DNA of 64,000 nt from Miscanthus floridulus (GCF_019320115.1 NC_089581.1:7503707-7567706), one strand, 5' to 3'; shown: positions 1 through 12,630, counted from the stretch's first letter. Notes: generated by a model from the sequence alone, not told the origin. Program-made: numbers and translations.

Positions 1-2
1 TA

Positions 3-3000
3 CTTAGAGCAACATGTAAACGTCCCCAGGACAGGGAGCAGAGCATACGTGATGTACTCTTCTGGACCCTTATTCCTCTGCTGTTTAATACAATAATTAT
101 TATCTCTGCAGGATATCGTTTCTAATGACAAATTTTCTTATGTGCTACATAGATGGTTCTGCATAACAAGTATGCAGATGATAGGTTTGCTCAGGAGTTT
201 GGCATCAAAGTTAGCAGTGATCTAGTGACTGTTCCAGCCCGTGTGCTGCCTCCACCCCTGGTAACTTTGCTAATTTTGTTTTCCTTGCTCAAAGATTAGT
301 GTCCAGGAATCACCTTTGTTTTATTCTTTGAGGAATAATCAGTTTCTTTGTTGTATTTCAGTTGAAATATCATGACTCTGGTAGGGAGAAAACTTGTGCG
401 CCAAGTGTTGGACAATGGAACGTTCTCAATAAGGTGAGATTATGTTCTTACCTAGAAATTTATCACTGAAGTTAGTTGAGCATTGCCATAGTTGTCAATA
501 AATTTATTGTGAACTTGTCCAGCATCTTTGTGCACTGTTTGTCAATCTTTTTTTTTCTGGGAAATGTTTGTCAAGCTTTTAGTAGTGTCTTTTTGTTTAA
601 TGCTGAAACTATCATTACCAAATTTTCTAGCCAGTCTTTCTAGATGTAACAAAGCTTTTTTTTACCACTGTTCTGGTACCCTTTTCCAGAAAATGATCAA
701 CGGAGGAACTATTGATAACTGGACTTGTTTGAACTTTTCACGCATGCGACCTGATGAGGTACAGAGGTTCTGTATGGATCTGATTCATATGTGCAATGCA
801 ACTGGAATGGTAAGTTCTTTACTATCTGTATGTGTTCTCAAGTCATTCCAGACAGTTCACTATATATTGAAGTTAACTTCTAATCATCCCTGTAGGTTGT
901 CAATCCACGTCCATTTGTTGATGTCAAGTCTGCAGCTCCTAACCATATAGAGAATGCTTTGAGAGATGTACACAGGAGAGCCACACAAATGCTTGCCCAA
1001 CAAGGAGTGGGAAATCAGCTGCAGCTTCTAATCGTAATTCTGCCTGATGTTAGTGGTTCTTATGGTATGCATACTTGTCTCTAGGTCTGGGTCATACACA
1101 CCTTTACAATTTATTAGGATTTTTGTTATATAAATGACTCTCCTACTTTTGCAAGTAAAATCAAAAGAGTCTGTGAGACTGACATTGGAATTGTATCTCA
1201 GTGTTGCTTGCCAAAGCATGCTAGCAGGCCAAACAAGCAATATTTGGAAAATGTTGCACTCAAAATCAACGTCAAGGTCCAAAAACCTATATTTTTTGCA
1301 TTAAGTTTTTTTTTTGGTTCTTTCATGCAGGAATGTATTAATTCCTTTCATTTAAGCAGGTTGGTGGGCGCAACACGGTTCTTGAGCGAGCCTTTGTACG
1401 CAATGGCATACCCTTTGTGTCAGAAGTCCCAACAATCATCTTTGGCGCAGATGTCACACACCCCCCACCAGGAGAGGACTCTGCATCATCCATTGCTGCT
1501 GTTAGTTTCTTCTTATAACTGTCAAGTTATCTCATATTTCAGTTGTATGATTTGCTTACAATGTGATATTCCTGTTCATAATTTAGTGCAATCTGAGCTA
1601 TGTAAAAATAAGTTATCATGCTGCTAACTTTGACTTTCGTTGGAATTGTGTAGGTGGTGGCATCAATGGACTGGCCAGAAATCACCAAGTACAGAGGCCT
1701 GGTTTCTGCTCAACCACACCGACAAGAGATTATAGAAGATTTGTTTACTGTCACTAAGGATCCGCAGAAGGGGCACAATGTTAATGGTGGCATGATCAGG
1801 TAAGTTTTTGATTGATCTGAGTTGACCTATTGTTAGTTATCAAATGGTTTATCTGGGTAACTGACATGGTCTTGTTTGCAGGGAGCTACTGATTGCTTTC
1901 CGCAGGAAGACAAACAGAAGGCCTGAGAGGATAATATTCTATAGGTGTTGTGTTCCAGATTCCTGTTTTTGGTTCATTTTTTCTACGCTATTGAGTGAAG
2001 TATCTTGACTTATCACGCCTATACAGGGACGGTGTAAGTGAAGGTCAATTCAGCCATGTACTTCTTCATGAAATGGATGCCATGAGAAAGGTATGATTTC
2101 CAGCGTCGTAATTTGTCTGTCAAATATGGTTTGCTTTGTCGTATGCCCATGTCAATGGTTGTGTCCCTTTCCGTTTCAAGGCTTGTGCTTCTTTGGAGGA
2201 GGGATATCTACCTCCAGTCACATTTGTGGTTGTCCAGAAAAGACATCACACAAGGCTTTTCCCTGAGGTTCATGGAAGGCGTGATATGACTGATAAAAGT
2301 GGAAACATTCTTCCCGGTTAAGCATTTGCTGATCTGGGGTTATTTTGTGCCTTACTTGTGCTGCAGGAACTGTGGTTGACCAACAGATTTGCCATCCAAC
2401 CGAGTTTGATTTCTACTTGTGTTGTCATGCTGGTATTCAGGTATGTTGGTACCTCGGTGCACATTCTTTTCCAGAACAGCACTTATCAGATATTGAGCGT
2501 CAAAAAATATTTCTTGTCACGGAACAAGTCGGCCCACCCATTACCATGTCCTCTATGATGAGAATCATTTTACTGCTGATGCACTGCAGTCACTGACCAA
2601 CAATCTTTGCTACACGTAAGTTCAACTCCTCTTCACTCTCGAGTGCTCTTTCTCTCTCTGACTCTTTGGTTTACCTAACATCTGTCTACTGTTAATTGAT
2701 GAAATGCAGTTATGCTCGTTGCACCCGTGCTGTATCAGTGGGTAAGTTTTTATTCTAGCTGCTCTTCTGTTTCCTATCATAATCTGCTCAGCTGAAGCTT
2801 TCATTGATATGAGGCTCTTTCTTGTGAGCTTGTAACATGAGAAAATTTCAAGCTCTTTGATACGATTTTAACTGCAAACTGGGAGTAGTGGTTCAATGAG
2901 TGAACACATTGGCAGCATTTCATTTAAATTGTAGATGTATTCTCAACCAGTGCAATGTAGTTTGATTAGTGAACACGAACGGTATTCTCTACATCTGTGC

Positions 3001-4744
3001 AATGTGTTATTTGAATTTACATTCAAGAATATTGTTGTCAGCTCTAACACCATCTTTATCTGTTGGGTTCATGATCATTGTTTCTTTGTTATTATTAGTC
3101 CTATTGTTGCTCTGTACAGCTGTCACTATCGTGTGAACAACTATTTTCTTGAAGGGAAAATTGTGTTCTTGCCCTTGTTCAGTAGTCCAATTGTGATTTT
3201 GCTCCTGCTTTTTCAACTTTGTATGTTTACTCCTGCTATTTTGAAATAAATGGTCCGTTTGCCCCTGCTTTAGACGTCCGTCAAATGGACATGGATTAAA
3301 CGAATTAAAAAAATTATAAATCTGAAAAGCAAAGGCGAAATGACCACACTGCCCTCTATCCTTATCGCCTCATCCCAAACAGAAGCATGGGTCGCCTCAT
3401 CCCAAGTCTCGTACGCGGCTGCATCCGACGGCGGCAACGGCGGAAGAACCAGCGGGGCGGGGCTGCCTCCTGGCAGCGGGGGCTGTATCGGCGGGGCGCG
3501 GGCTTCCTCTAGGCGGCCGCGGGGAGGTCGCGGCGCTCACCCGCGGGTCTCGGCACACGCGCGCGCTAGGCGGCGGCGGCACCCTGCCGCGGGGATCCGG
3601 TGGCGTCCGACCGCACGTCCCGGCATCGCCCGCCACAGGCCACACCGAGCGTGAGTAGCGAACGCACCAGCAGAGCAAGCAGGGGGGCTGTCGGCTTGCC
3701 ACGGGTCCGCCGGTGCCGCCGTGCCAGCCTCCAAGCAACACCGTTGCAGCGCTGCGTGCCGAGGCAGGGACGAGCGACGGCGATTCGGCAAGCTCCATGG
3801 ATTCCTGCGTCCGCCAGGTCCTAAAGGAAGAAGCAAAGAAGCATGACCGGAAATCTGGAAGTAGCAGCCTGGCTTCAGTACAAACGGAGTCGTCGTAGCT
3901 TGGAATCTCGCATCTATGTAGTATGAGACTCGAATACTCGATCTTCTCACTTGTGTGCTCAATAATGTATATACAAGACTCGATCTCCTCTCTATTTTGT
4001 TCGATGAGAATACAAATTGTGTTGATATGCTGCCTGAGGCTGGGTTAGAACCGACCCGAAAAAACTGACCCAAAATTTCGGTTAGAACCGAACGCCCAGG
4101 CCTAGTCATAATGCTATCATAATACTGCTAAGGCGCTGCCAAAATTTTGAATATTTTTTTGGATATTAAATCTGAACTGAAATAGTTGCAAGTTGGGTCA
4201 AATATATTTGATCAAATATAAATGTCTAATTCCCAAATCAGGGGCAAAATCACAAATAGGCATAACAAACAGGGGCAAAATCACATGGGCATTTCTGTCC
4301 TTTTGTATAAAATGTAACACCGTTAAGGGAGGATGACGGAATAGGGGCAAAGTGGTGTTTCTTTTAAAAAACAAAGGGGTAAATTCACAAAGTCAAAAAA
4401 ACAGGGGTAAAATTACAATTTTGATACAAAGCAAGGATAAAAATGCAAGAGCCCCTTTCTGAAACCATGCATCATTTCCTTGTGCTCTTTTATGATGTAG
4501 ACTAGATGCAAAATAGTTGGTTACCAGTCATCACTAATGGGGTGTTCTTTGCTTTCCAGTCCCGCTAGCCTACTACGCCCACCTTGCCGCATTCCGTGCA
4601 CGCTACTATGTGGAAGGTGAAAGCTCAGATGGTGGGTCAACCCCTGGCAGCAGCGGGCAGACAGTAGCCCGGGAGGGGCCTGTGGAGGTGCGTCAACTTC
4701 CGAAGATCAAGGACAACGTGAAGGACGTTATGTTCTACTGCTGA
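3..4744 (+). CDS. AGO1: ARGONAUTE, AGO1 clade (3' part; 15 exons; two acceptors lack AG)
   Basis: Small-RNA-guided slicer of the RISC complex. The gene starts upstream of the window. Exons read by homology: 3-53, 153-260, 362-433, 690-809, 896-1064, 1155-1276, 1360-1500, 1654-1799, 1882-1944, 2027-2090, 2181-2316, 2367-2440, 2521-2615, 2710-2741, 4560-4744. With these borders the phases all agree and the protein ends in [11 protein letters not shown], the usual AGO1-type tail. It covers the end of PAZ/L2 ([13 protein letters not shown]), the MID domain and the full PIWI domain. The slicer residues are visible: D in [11 protein letters not shown] in [10 protein letters not shown] in FYRDGVSEG and the last H in YYAHLAAF. 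Two introns (1065-1154 and 2441-2520) end in AA and AC instead of AG, so correct splicing is doubtful. AGO1 subclade (b, c or d) is not settled. It may be an expressed gene with sequence errors or a young pseudogene. Confidence 0.88.
3154..4455. mobile_element. Mutator-like (Pack-MULE-type) element in the last AGO intron
   Basis: The last AGO intron (2742-4559) is 1.8 kb, far longer than the other introns. Both ends of this insert carry the same degenerate sequence in opposite orientation over more than 100 bp, with repeated motifs of the kind GGGGCAAAATCACA and its complement. Flanking bases are TTTCTTGAA on the left (3145-3153) and TTTCTGAAA on the right (4456-4464), close to a 9-bp target duplication with one indel. 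The middle (about 3390-3800) is strongly GC-rich while both arms are AT-rich, which fits capture of host coding fragments by a MULE. No transposase is present. The captured part is not recognised. Borders are approximate. Confidence 0.6.
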
Positions 4745-5667
4745 GCTGCTCCAAGTTCGGCATTCAAGCTTTCTTTTTGCTAGATGATGGGATGTTCTCT
4801 TCTTTTTATGGATGTTTCTGGTAATCTTATGAGTGACTTGTCCTTGATATTGAGCTAGTTGCTCATATTTTCATCTCTTGGTATTCGGAGTAGCTAGGTT
4901 ATGACTGGAGCTCGGTCTTGAAGGCCTAAAACTCTGTTTGGATGAAACCAATGCAAGCACTCCATAAGTTTTATGTTCTTGCCTGCTTTCTGTTTGATCA
5001 GTTATTATCTTATCTGCTTTGCTGCTTAGTCTGGGTGACATGTTATTTTTCTGGAGATATTAACATGAAGTATTTTCCCAGCCATTTTGATTGATATTTG
5101 GTTCTGAACCTTGGGTGGTCAGGCCCTTGTAGAAGTCACATGCTGCATCTAGTGGTTAGTGGCTTGGACCTTTGACTTCCAAATGAGTCCGCAGAACCAA
5201 ATGAATGTGGCAACTTTAAGCTTAACTGGTGTTGCAAGATAGCAAGTTCTCTTGTTGTTTCTGGTATGTATCTGCTGGAGAAAGGATTGAGTAAGATTTA
5301 CTCTTTGCTGTTTGGTCACGGTTTTTTAAGTTGGCTACATCACAAGATGTTATTCTAGTTCAGTTTCTGGGTGCAGCATAACCTTTCATGGTTGATATGG
5401 CCACTGGCCAGACATGGCTTGTGATCTGCTTCCATCGAAACACAGGCGAAGTGGTTCGTCGGTACCTTTGGCGACACTCATGGTTGCAAGTGATGGGATC
5501 TAACTAGCTGCAGAGCCCAGCTTCCTAGTGTCTCTAGCGGCTGGCATGTGTGATCACTTGCTAATATCGCTCTTTGGTTGCGAAAGCAAGTAATGCTTCT
5601 CATTTTAGATCCCATACAGTTACTAGTACAGGTGTATGGAGTACAACAAGCACAGACAACTCTACAC
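4745..5667. other. AGO 3' UTR and intergenic DNA
   Basis: AT-rich sequence after the AGO stop codon. It probably holds the 3' UTR; no ORF or repeat with support was seen. Confidence 0.4.
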
Positions 5668-5804
5668 AGCCTGTTCGTTTCGCCGTGGCTTGTCGTAAAC
5701 GATCGTAAATTTTCAGCCGGAACAGTATTTTTCTCTCACACAAACCAACCAACAGTACTTCTTCACGAACAAGCAACGAAACGAACCAGCCAACCGAACA
5801 GGCT
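5668..5804. mobile_element. Small MITE, family 1 copy A
   Basis: The ends form an inverted repeat (AGCCTGTTCGTTTCG against CGAAACGAACC...GAACAGGCT). The core holds ACAGTATTTTTCTCTC, which recurs in the copies at 53037 and 59548. There is no coding capacity; an ORF that crosses it is not real. Superfamily is not certain; hAT-like is possible. Confidence 0.6.
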
Positions 5805-6332
5805 GACAATCGGTCAGCCAATGATTTGTGCTGCTGAGTTGGTCACGTCATTGCTCGGCGGTATTTACGGCACAGAGACGGCATGTCACGGCCATTCTGC
5901 CAGCTACAAGCTGCTTTAGATACAAGAGCAACCGCAGACCATGCTACTTGGAACAGCACTAGTAGGAGTACTATTATTTCGTTGCTCAAGAAAATTTCAT
6001 AGAAATAGAAGGGCATCCGGTGTATACCAGTAGCACACATGTACAGAGCTAAGTTTACACAATCTCTAGTACAGATATCCTCATATCAATTCTACCAAAG
6101 TAGAAACTAGCAAGCATAAAAATTTTGAAAGAAAACTATCAGCTTGCTATGTTGTATTATCGTACAGCCTCCCAAAGGGGGAATCAGTCAGTACAGCCAA
6201 AAGGTGTGCTCTCATTTGGCATAGGATCAATATATTGCAGGTGCATACTTGACTGGTATCCATGCCAGGGTACACCAGAATCACGATCCAGCAGTCCAAT
6301 CGATCCAGTTTTTCCCTGCCTCTTGAGGTACC
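5805..6332. other. Intergenic DNA, cactin 3' UTR side
   Basis: No gene seen. The part near 6050-6332 is likely the 3' UTR of the minus-strand cactin gene. Confidence 0.35.
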
Positions 6333-9300
6333 TCAACGCCTGTAACGGTGACGCTTGAAGTTGAAATAGAGATGGAGAATCCCACGTTCAAATGTACACT
6401 TGAACCCCTTCTTGTGTGAGTATTCCCACTCCTTGTTCACAATACGGAAAGACTGTGGAATAAAACAAAGTGAAAAGACTGCCCATGGAAAAATCTATAC
6501 GAAACATTAGAAGGCACAAGGCTTACAATATCCTCGTATGGAGGGCCGGCGTGAAATCTTATGAGACAAGTCTCACCAGTGCTTCCATCTTTCTCTATAC
6601 TGTACGTTGGTGCTTTTGATTTATCGACAAGATCAGGGTAAAATATATTGAACTTGTAGCCTTGAACGATTTTAGGCGGTGGGTTATCATGGTCATAATG
6701 AGTCTGGTTGTATTTATTCCATTCATATCCAGTGTGCACCCGATTGAAGTACTTGGGCTTTCTTGGTCGATACTTGTCGTGCCACCAGTACACCTGCGAG
6801 CATATTGAACAAGCATATGCCATCAGAAACCAGCTGAGTTCATAAGCGGTAGGATGCACCAAAGTTGCTAAATCACGCTTCTTGTGTGTAAAACTTGTTA
6901 CCACCCATGGTATCGAACTCAAATATGGCATTACCCCTATATTAAACTATCAAAATATACTCAACTACAATTACATGAGTCAACAGATTACTTGAAAATT
7001 TTGGTGTAGCTTAAGGTGTGTTATATATAGTCCAGATTATAGCAAGACAACCATCGGTCCTTCTGGATCAACACTAAAAATTGTCGCAGTCACACCATAT
7101 CCCAGTTGAATTCTGAGAACTCTCTCGCTAATCCAGTATCAAGGCAGAATATTGGAAAATATAGATAAAAACGCAATGGGATCAAAGGAAAATCATCCAA
7201 ACCTGTGAATCAAGGTTCACTTCAGCACCGACACCAAATACTGCATCTCCTTCCTCCATAGCTCCCATCGTTTTTATGGCCTTCATCTCCATCTCATCAG
7301 GTACTCTTGCCTTTGCTTTCATGGCTTCCTGAACTTTCCTTTGATGTTCCAAAACTACAGCTTCACGTTTTCGGTCCTGGAGATGATTAAAAGCATTAAG
7401 TATGAGTTGCCAACCTCATTCTAATCATCTAATCAACTCATAAAATAAACCCTAATAACTTGATGTTCTTAAGAAAAATCTTCACCCATTGTGTTTGTAT
7501 ATGAACTCTAGAAAGCCCTCAAATTTAAGTCACCATAAGGAGCATTGCCATCAAAAGTAAGATCTAAATGAATCAATGCCCCCCTCTTAGGGTAAGACAT
7601 GCAGGAAGGCCTGCAGAAGCTTGAAAGGTTGTCTTCTAATGAAAAAAATATCAGTAGAACTTTTCGTCCTAATATTGTTAGTTAGCCTCTTTTGTTGCAT
7701 AATATGGAGTCCAGTTACTAACAATCTGTATTTGACAATTAAACTACTTAGTTAACTGCACTGCAGCAAATAACTAGTACAGTTCCAATCATGTTTCTAT
7801 TAATACTATTAGAAATAGAAACACAGGACTCTACCAGCTCAGCTTTGTCCTCTTCAGGATCAATTGCATCTTCATCTTCATTGCCATGCATTAGCTGTGG
7901 AGAGAAGGATCCATCTTCCTCTTCAAATTGGTTTTCTGTGTGCTGAGGTATAGGCTCAGGCGAATATCGTTTATCATCTACAAATAGAACATACATCAGA
8001 AATCACTTCATTATCTTGGAAACATAGTTGATTGAGTAATCAGAAAAGAAGGTAAACCTTCGTCCTCATGCATCTCATCCTCCAGTTTATTATCATCTTC
8101 TTTCTCAGATTCCACATCCTGTTCAACAGCACCAGGATGCTCCAGTCGATGTAAATGCTTCCTTAGGATAGAAGCATGGATCTCCCTCAGGCAAGCCTGC
8201 GATGCAAACAAGCATTTTTCGTAAGTATAAACTGCAAAATCAAAATTCAGAAGTTCAATGTAATAGCTCAGCTCTAGATTATAAAGGATTACTGTAATAA
8301 GCCTGTAAAGAAGTTCAGATCATGCAACTGCACCACAGGTTACCAACCAACCAGTGGTGGCAAAGTAGCGCCTTTTGCCTATTACTGAGGCCCTAGTCAA
8401 TAAACCCATGCATCCTTATTTTCAAAAAAAAAATGCATCGTTTTACTTTGTATAACGGTATGGATAGACTGGCATTTGCAGACCCACTGGCATACCTTTG
8501 CTTTGTAAATATGAAGCCGTTTCAGGATAGCTTCCCAGTATTCAACAACTTTTGCAGTTCCAGAGCGCATTTGGGACTCAATTTGACTTTGCATATCTTC
8601 AAGCTCTGTGGAAGTTTTACCATCCAGGAGACTTTTTACATCCCCCTCAATACTTGCATGCAAACCTCTCTCTTCTGCAAGAACCTCAGGTGGTGGTTCC
8701 TCACCACGGACCCTAGCCCGATCTAGGGCATCTCTTTTCCGAGCCTCACCTAGCTCCCATTCGCATACCACCATGAGTGCCTGATAAATTTTCAGATCAA
8801 CATAGACATAATGCATTAGCATTCTTGCTAATCATATGAACAAGTTTCTGTAAGGAACTGAGGGGAAATTATATATACGAAGTTAGAGATATATCATGAC
8901 AAACTAAAGCATTTTTTCCTAACCAAATAAAATCTATTATAGGAAAATGGAGGCTACTGTCAGTTTTGTATCCCACCACAATCCCTAGTTAGGAGTACAT
9001 TGTTCCATACTTAGCATTTTCAACATAAAAAACTATACATTTTATACATCTTGCTCACAGTTATTCAGGAAGAAGGTAACATTATCATGCATCTTAATGC
9101 CAACAAGTTATTCAGGAAAAAGGTGAAAGAAAATGACATATACCTCCCAGTACTTAACATTTGTTTGGCTTTCCCTGTCCAGATCAAGATGCATCTTAAT
9201 GTCATCACGTAGCTCTTTCATTTCTTTCACTGTTAATCCCTACACATACATGTCAGGAAGTGCTAAGTTATAAAATGCATATATTTTGAATGCACTGTAT

Positions 9301-12215
9301 GATGGTGTCAGAATATTATACAATAGTTGGTTTTAAAAACCATACAGAAAATTACACAGGTAAGTGCTGCTGGGACAGCACTTTTTTCAGTTGAATTACA
9401 ATTGGATAAGGATGAACAAAGGATGCTCACCTTGAACACCAGATAGGGCTCATTTAATTCAATGTCAAATCCATCTGAGAAATTAAGATTCTTAAGGAGA
9501 ACATCAATAGGCTTTGTACGCCCCTCCCGCAACCTGATCTCAGACCTGACCTTGCTTTGGTCAAAATGAAACTGCACTCCAAAATGAGAAATGCTAGATA
9601 AATAACAATTCCATATTAACTCCAACACAAATTGAATAGTGTTTGAAGGGCGGGCCTGGTGCAAGTGGTAGAGTACTACCGACTGTGACCGGAAGGTCCT
9701 GGGTTCGAGCCACAGCCTCCTTGCATTTGCACATCGCAAGGGTAAGGCTTGCTGCTAATACCCTTCCCTAGACCCCACACAGTGCGGGATGCTCTCAGCA
9801 CTAGGTACGCCTTTTTACAAATTGAATAGTGTTTGTCAGGTTTTAAGATATTAACCTCTTCCTCCTTCTTCTCCCAGTCTTGAAACTCGGCACGTGCTCT
9901 TTCTCTAGCTAGCAATGCCTTCAAAATGGCAAGTACATGTATTTAATTCCAAATGGAAAAACTGTCTGAATGTAATAAATGATAGACATAAACCAACAAA
10001 ATTATTGTAAAAGAGATTTATGATCGACAAATACAAACCATTTCCTCTTCATGCTGTGCCTTTTCAATTGCTCTTTCTTCCCTTCTTTTCTTAACCTTCT
10101 CTATTTCAGCCTACATTTGACAGAGCGAATATAATGATTAGGCACTGCAAGAAAAACATAATCTTCAGTTTTTCTTTGAAAGAAGACTGAACAACAAATT
10201 TTCTGGCTAGCAAAGTGTACAGTGCACTACATGACAAAAGCATGAATAAAAAAATACATATGTACAGTACACCTTATTAATTCATTGGAAGTAGACATCC
10301 AAGTAAGGAGGTAGGATGACTACGATATGCTCTAAAGTTCCAACTAATAAACAATGGGATTAGATATAGAGAACTAGTCCAGAAATTCATGTTCCATTGT
10401 ACCATTCTTTCTTGCTGTTTCTTCTTCTCAGATTTGACAGAAATGTCCACCTTCTGTCCCTGAGATACATCACGCTCTATCTTCTTTCGCCACACAAAAC
10501 TGTAAAGAGACAAGATAGAAGGCATCCTTCTTTGAATATTGTTTTGTCACAATGAAAGCAGCTGCTCAAGGAATCTTATAGTGGTAATGCAAAAAGAAGG
10601 TAGCAAATAATTTGGGTGCTCAAGGAAGCCACAAACATTTTAGTTTACTTGACAATATGTGCAAACATTAGAAATCATATCCCAAGGTAAACATATTATC
10701 AGAAGAGTGTGAACATAAAGTGCAAGAATATGCCAAACTATAAGGCAAAAATATGGTGTCTGAAAGGATATATATCAATAATTCAAGATTGGGCACACAA
10801 GGGAACAAAGGCAAAAATAATTAAGCAAATTCGAATGAACAACACTACAAGTCTACAAATCCAAAACTTTGTTTAAAAGTACCATAACCATCTTGTGAAA
10901 AAAAACTACATAAGCCATTGAAACAACAAACAAAATCCCCATGGTGATGTAAGAAAATTGTATTAAAAAAAACTTCGCAAAACTAGACGCCTACTAGATT
11001 TTATCATGTCAGAGATAATAACAATGGATGCTTACTGGCTCGAGCATCACTAAGCTCCACTTTCATTTCTATGTTTTACTTTTACAAATTACAACAGCCT
11101 AAGTTAGTTCAACTCTTCATGAATTGTTACCACAATAACCTAATTAGTCAGCAAGTGAATTTTTTCCCTTGATCTATTAGTTGCGTCCAGCAACCTAAAT
11201 CAGCTTTGTTACTGGAAATGTTAAATACCATTACAATTTTATCACCGCATAAACAGTATTTATGTACCAGGAAACCACCCCGATATCTGCCCAGGTACAA
11301 TCATCTAGAGCATGCCACTAGTTGCCACAACAAGTTAGTTCTATTGATAGTCTTATTATAGGTGCCATTAGCAGCAGTATTTATTTGGATACAACATGGG
11401 TAAGTAAGAGTGTTAAGATGTTTGCAATGGTGTTGGTGTTATAGGTGACAATTGTTGAACTAGTTTTGTCAATGTACGACATCCTGCACGATTTTCTCAG
11501 TTCTAGTTCTAGCATAAAATAGCCCCTGCTTCCCAACTCTCTGTAGGTTTCTCTCTCCTTTGGTGGTTATTAGCTATTTTGGCGTTGTTGTTTTTTTTCT
11601 CCCCAGAAAGACTGGGCAAATTAGACCCAAAATCTTTTCCCCAGATAACAAGAATTACTGAATTGCTGCACAATTTCATATGAGAGGGAAAAGAATTCAC
11701 GTACTTCTCTGTCAGGTTGGGATCGCCAAAGGGGTTTGAATCGTTGGAGTAGCCAGAAACCGCATTCGCCTTCAGCTTCTTCGCCACTTTCTCCGCCTAC
11801 GCATCCACCGCCGCCAACAACGAGTCAGCAATTAGAGCCCAGACCGCAACCCTAATCCCAACCCAATCAAAGGGAAAGCCACCACTTCAACAGCTCAATC
11901 CCATACCTTCTTCTGCGCCTTCTTCGCCATGTACTCAATGATCTGCTCCTCGGTGACATCCCGGCGCCTTCGGCCGCCGCTCCTTCCCCGACGTCCGGAG
12001 TCCGACCCCGAATCCTCGCTCCTGCTGCCGCTTGCGTCGCTGGAGGACGGGGTGTCCCTCCGGCGGTGGCTCCTGCGACGGTGGCGTCCCCGGCTCCGGC
12101 GGGGTGAGCCGCTGGAATCGGAGGCGGCGTCCGAGCCGGACGGGGACGGGCTGCGCCGCCACCGAGACGACGACGAGCGCCACCGGCCCTCGCTGTCGCG
12201 GTCCCGCTTCGGCAT
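6333..12215 (-). CDS. CACTIN: Cactin, spliceosome-associated protein
   Basis: Conserved nuclear factor that works with the spliceosome and is needed for plant embryo development (family knowledge). Thirteen exons: 12215-11907, 11796-11705, 10499-10403, 10110-10039, 9918-9856, 9571-9431, 9239-9144, 8780-8496, 8196-8058, 7977-7835, 7376-7203, 6793-6527, 6452-6333. They sum to 1998 nt (665 aa plus stop), all in phase with GT-AG borders. The N-terminus is an RS/RD-rich, disordered, basic stretch starting at the first ATG. The middle is charged and coiled-coil-like (NFVWRKKIERD, DVLLKNLNFSDGFDIEL). The C-terminal cactin domain holds YWWHDKYRPRKPKYFNR and ends with LYFNFKRHRYRR. An acidic linker near residue 430 is normal for the family. 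No stop or frameshift was found, so the gene looks functional. One intron carries a SINE; intron 2 (10500-11704) is 1.2 kb with nothing recognised in it. Confidence 0.95.
9646..9816 (+). mobile_element. Au-type SINE in a cactin intron
   Basis: A tRNA-derived head starts with GGGCGGGCCTGGTGCAAG (with three leading bases AAG) and holds an A-box-like TGGTGCAAGTGGTAGAG and a B box GGTTCGAGCC. The body continues GGGTAAGGCTTGC and GACCCCACACAGTGCGGGA and ends in a short T run, as in the Au SINE family of angiosperms. It is flanked by perfect 19-bp duplications ACAAATTGAATAGTGTTTG (9627-9645 and 9817-9835). It lies antisense to cactin. It is not a functional tRNA gene. Confidence 0.9.
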
Positions 12216-12630
12216 GTCGGCGACGAGAGGGAAGCCGCGCAGAGTCTCGCGGCCGTGGGCTGGTAAATTGTTTAGCGGATTAACTGAGGTCGGTTATCCA
12301 TGTTCATTGGGCTGGGCCGCAAGGAGCCCAGCAGAAGGCCCATAGTGTAAAAGGCACATCTAGGCCGAAATCGGACTCCAAAACGGAAGTACGGCCTTGT
12401 CTCCACCACATCCTTCATGGATTTTTTTTAGATGACATCCTTCATGGATCTGTGATTAATATAATAATAAATAAGGGGAAAAAAGGATAAAGGTGTGGTT
12501 AAAAAACAAAATGGGTTTCAAAAGTGGCCTTGGATGCAAGAATGATTGAACGGTGCCATGAACATTGGTGGCCCAAAGGTATGGATCCAGCGGATTAATT
12601 TGGGCCTCGATGACATGTCCTTCCTATTCT
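12216..12630. other. Cactin 5' UTR/promoter region
   Basis: GC-rich just upstream of the cactin ATG, then AT-rich. It probably includes the 5' UTR and core promoter. No clear TATA box was recognised. Confidence 0.35.

Noticed and set aside
3340..4109. Overlapping ORFs on both strands within the AGO intron
   Set aside because: They arise from the GC-rich centre of the transposon and show low-complexity Arg/Pro/Ala composition with no known domain.
5578..5919. 113-codon plus-strand ORF
   Set aside because: It runs through a MITE and has no domain or codon bias.
9654..9730. tRNA gene
   Set aside because: A and B boxes are present but the acceptor stem cannot pair, and the body and flanking duplications identify an Au SINE.
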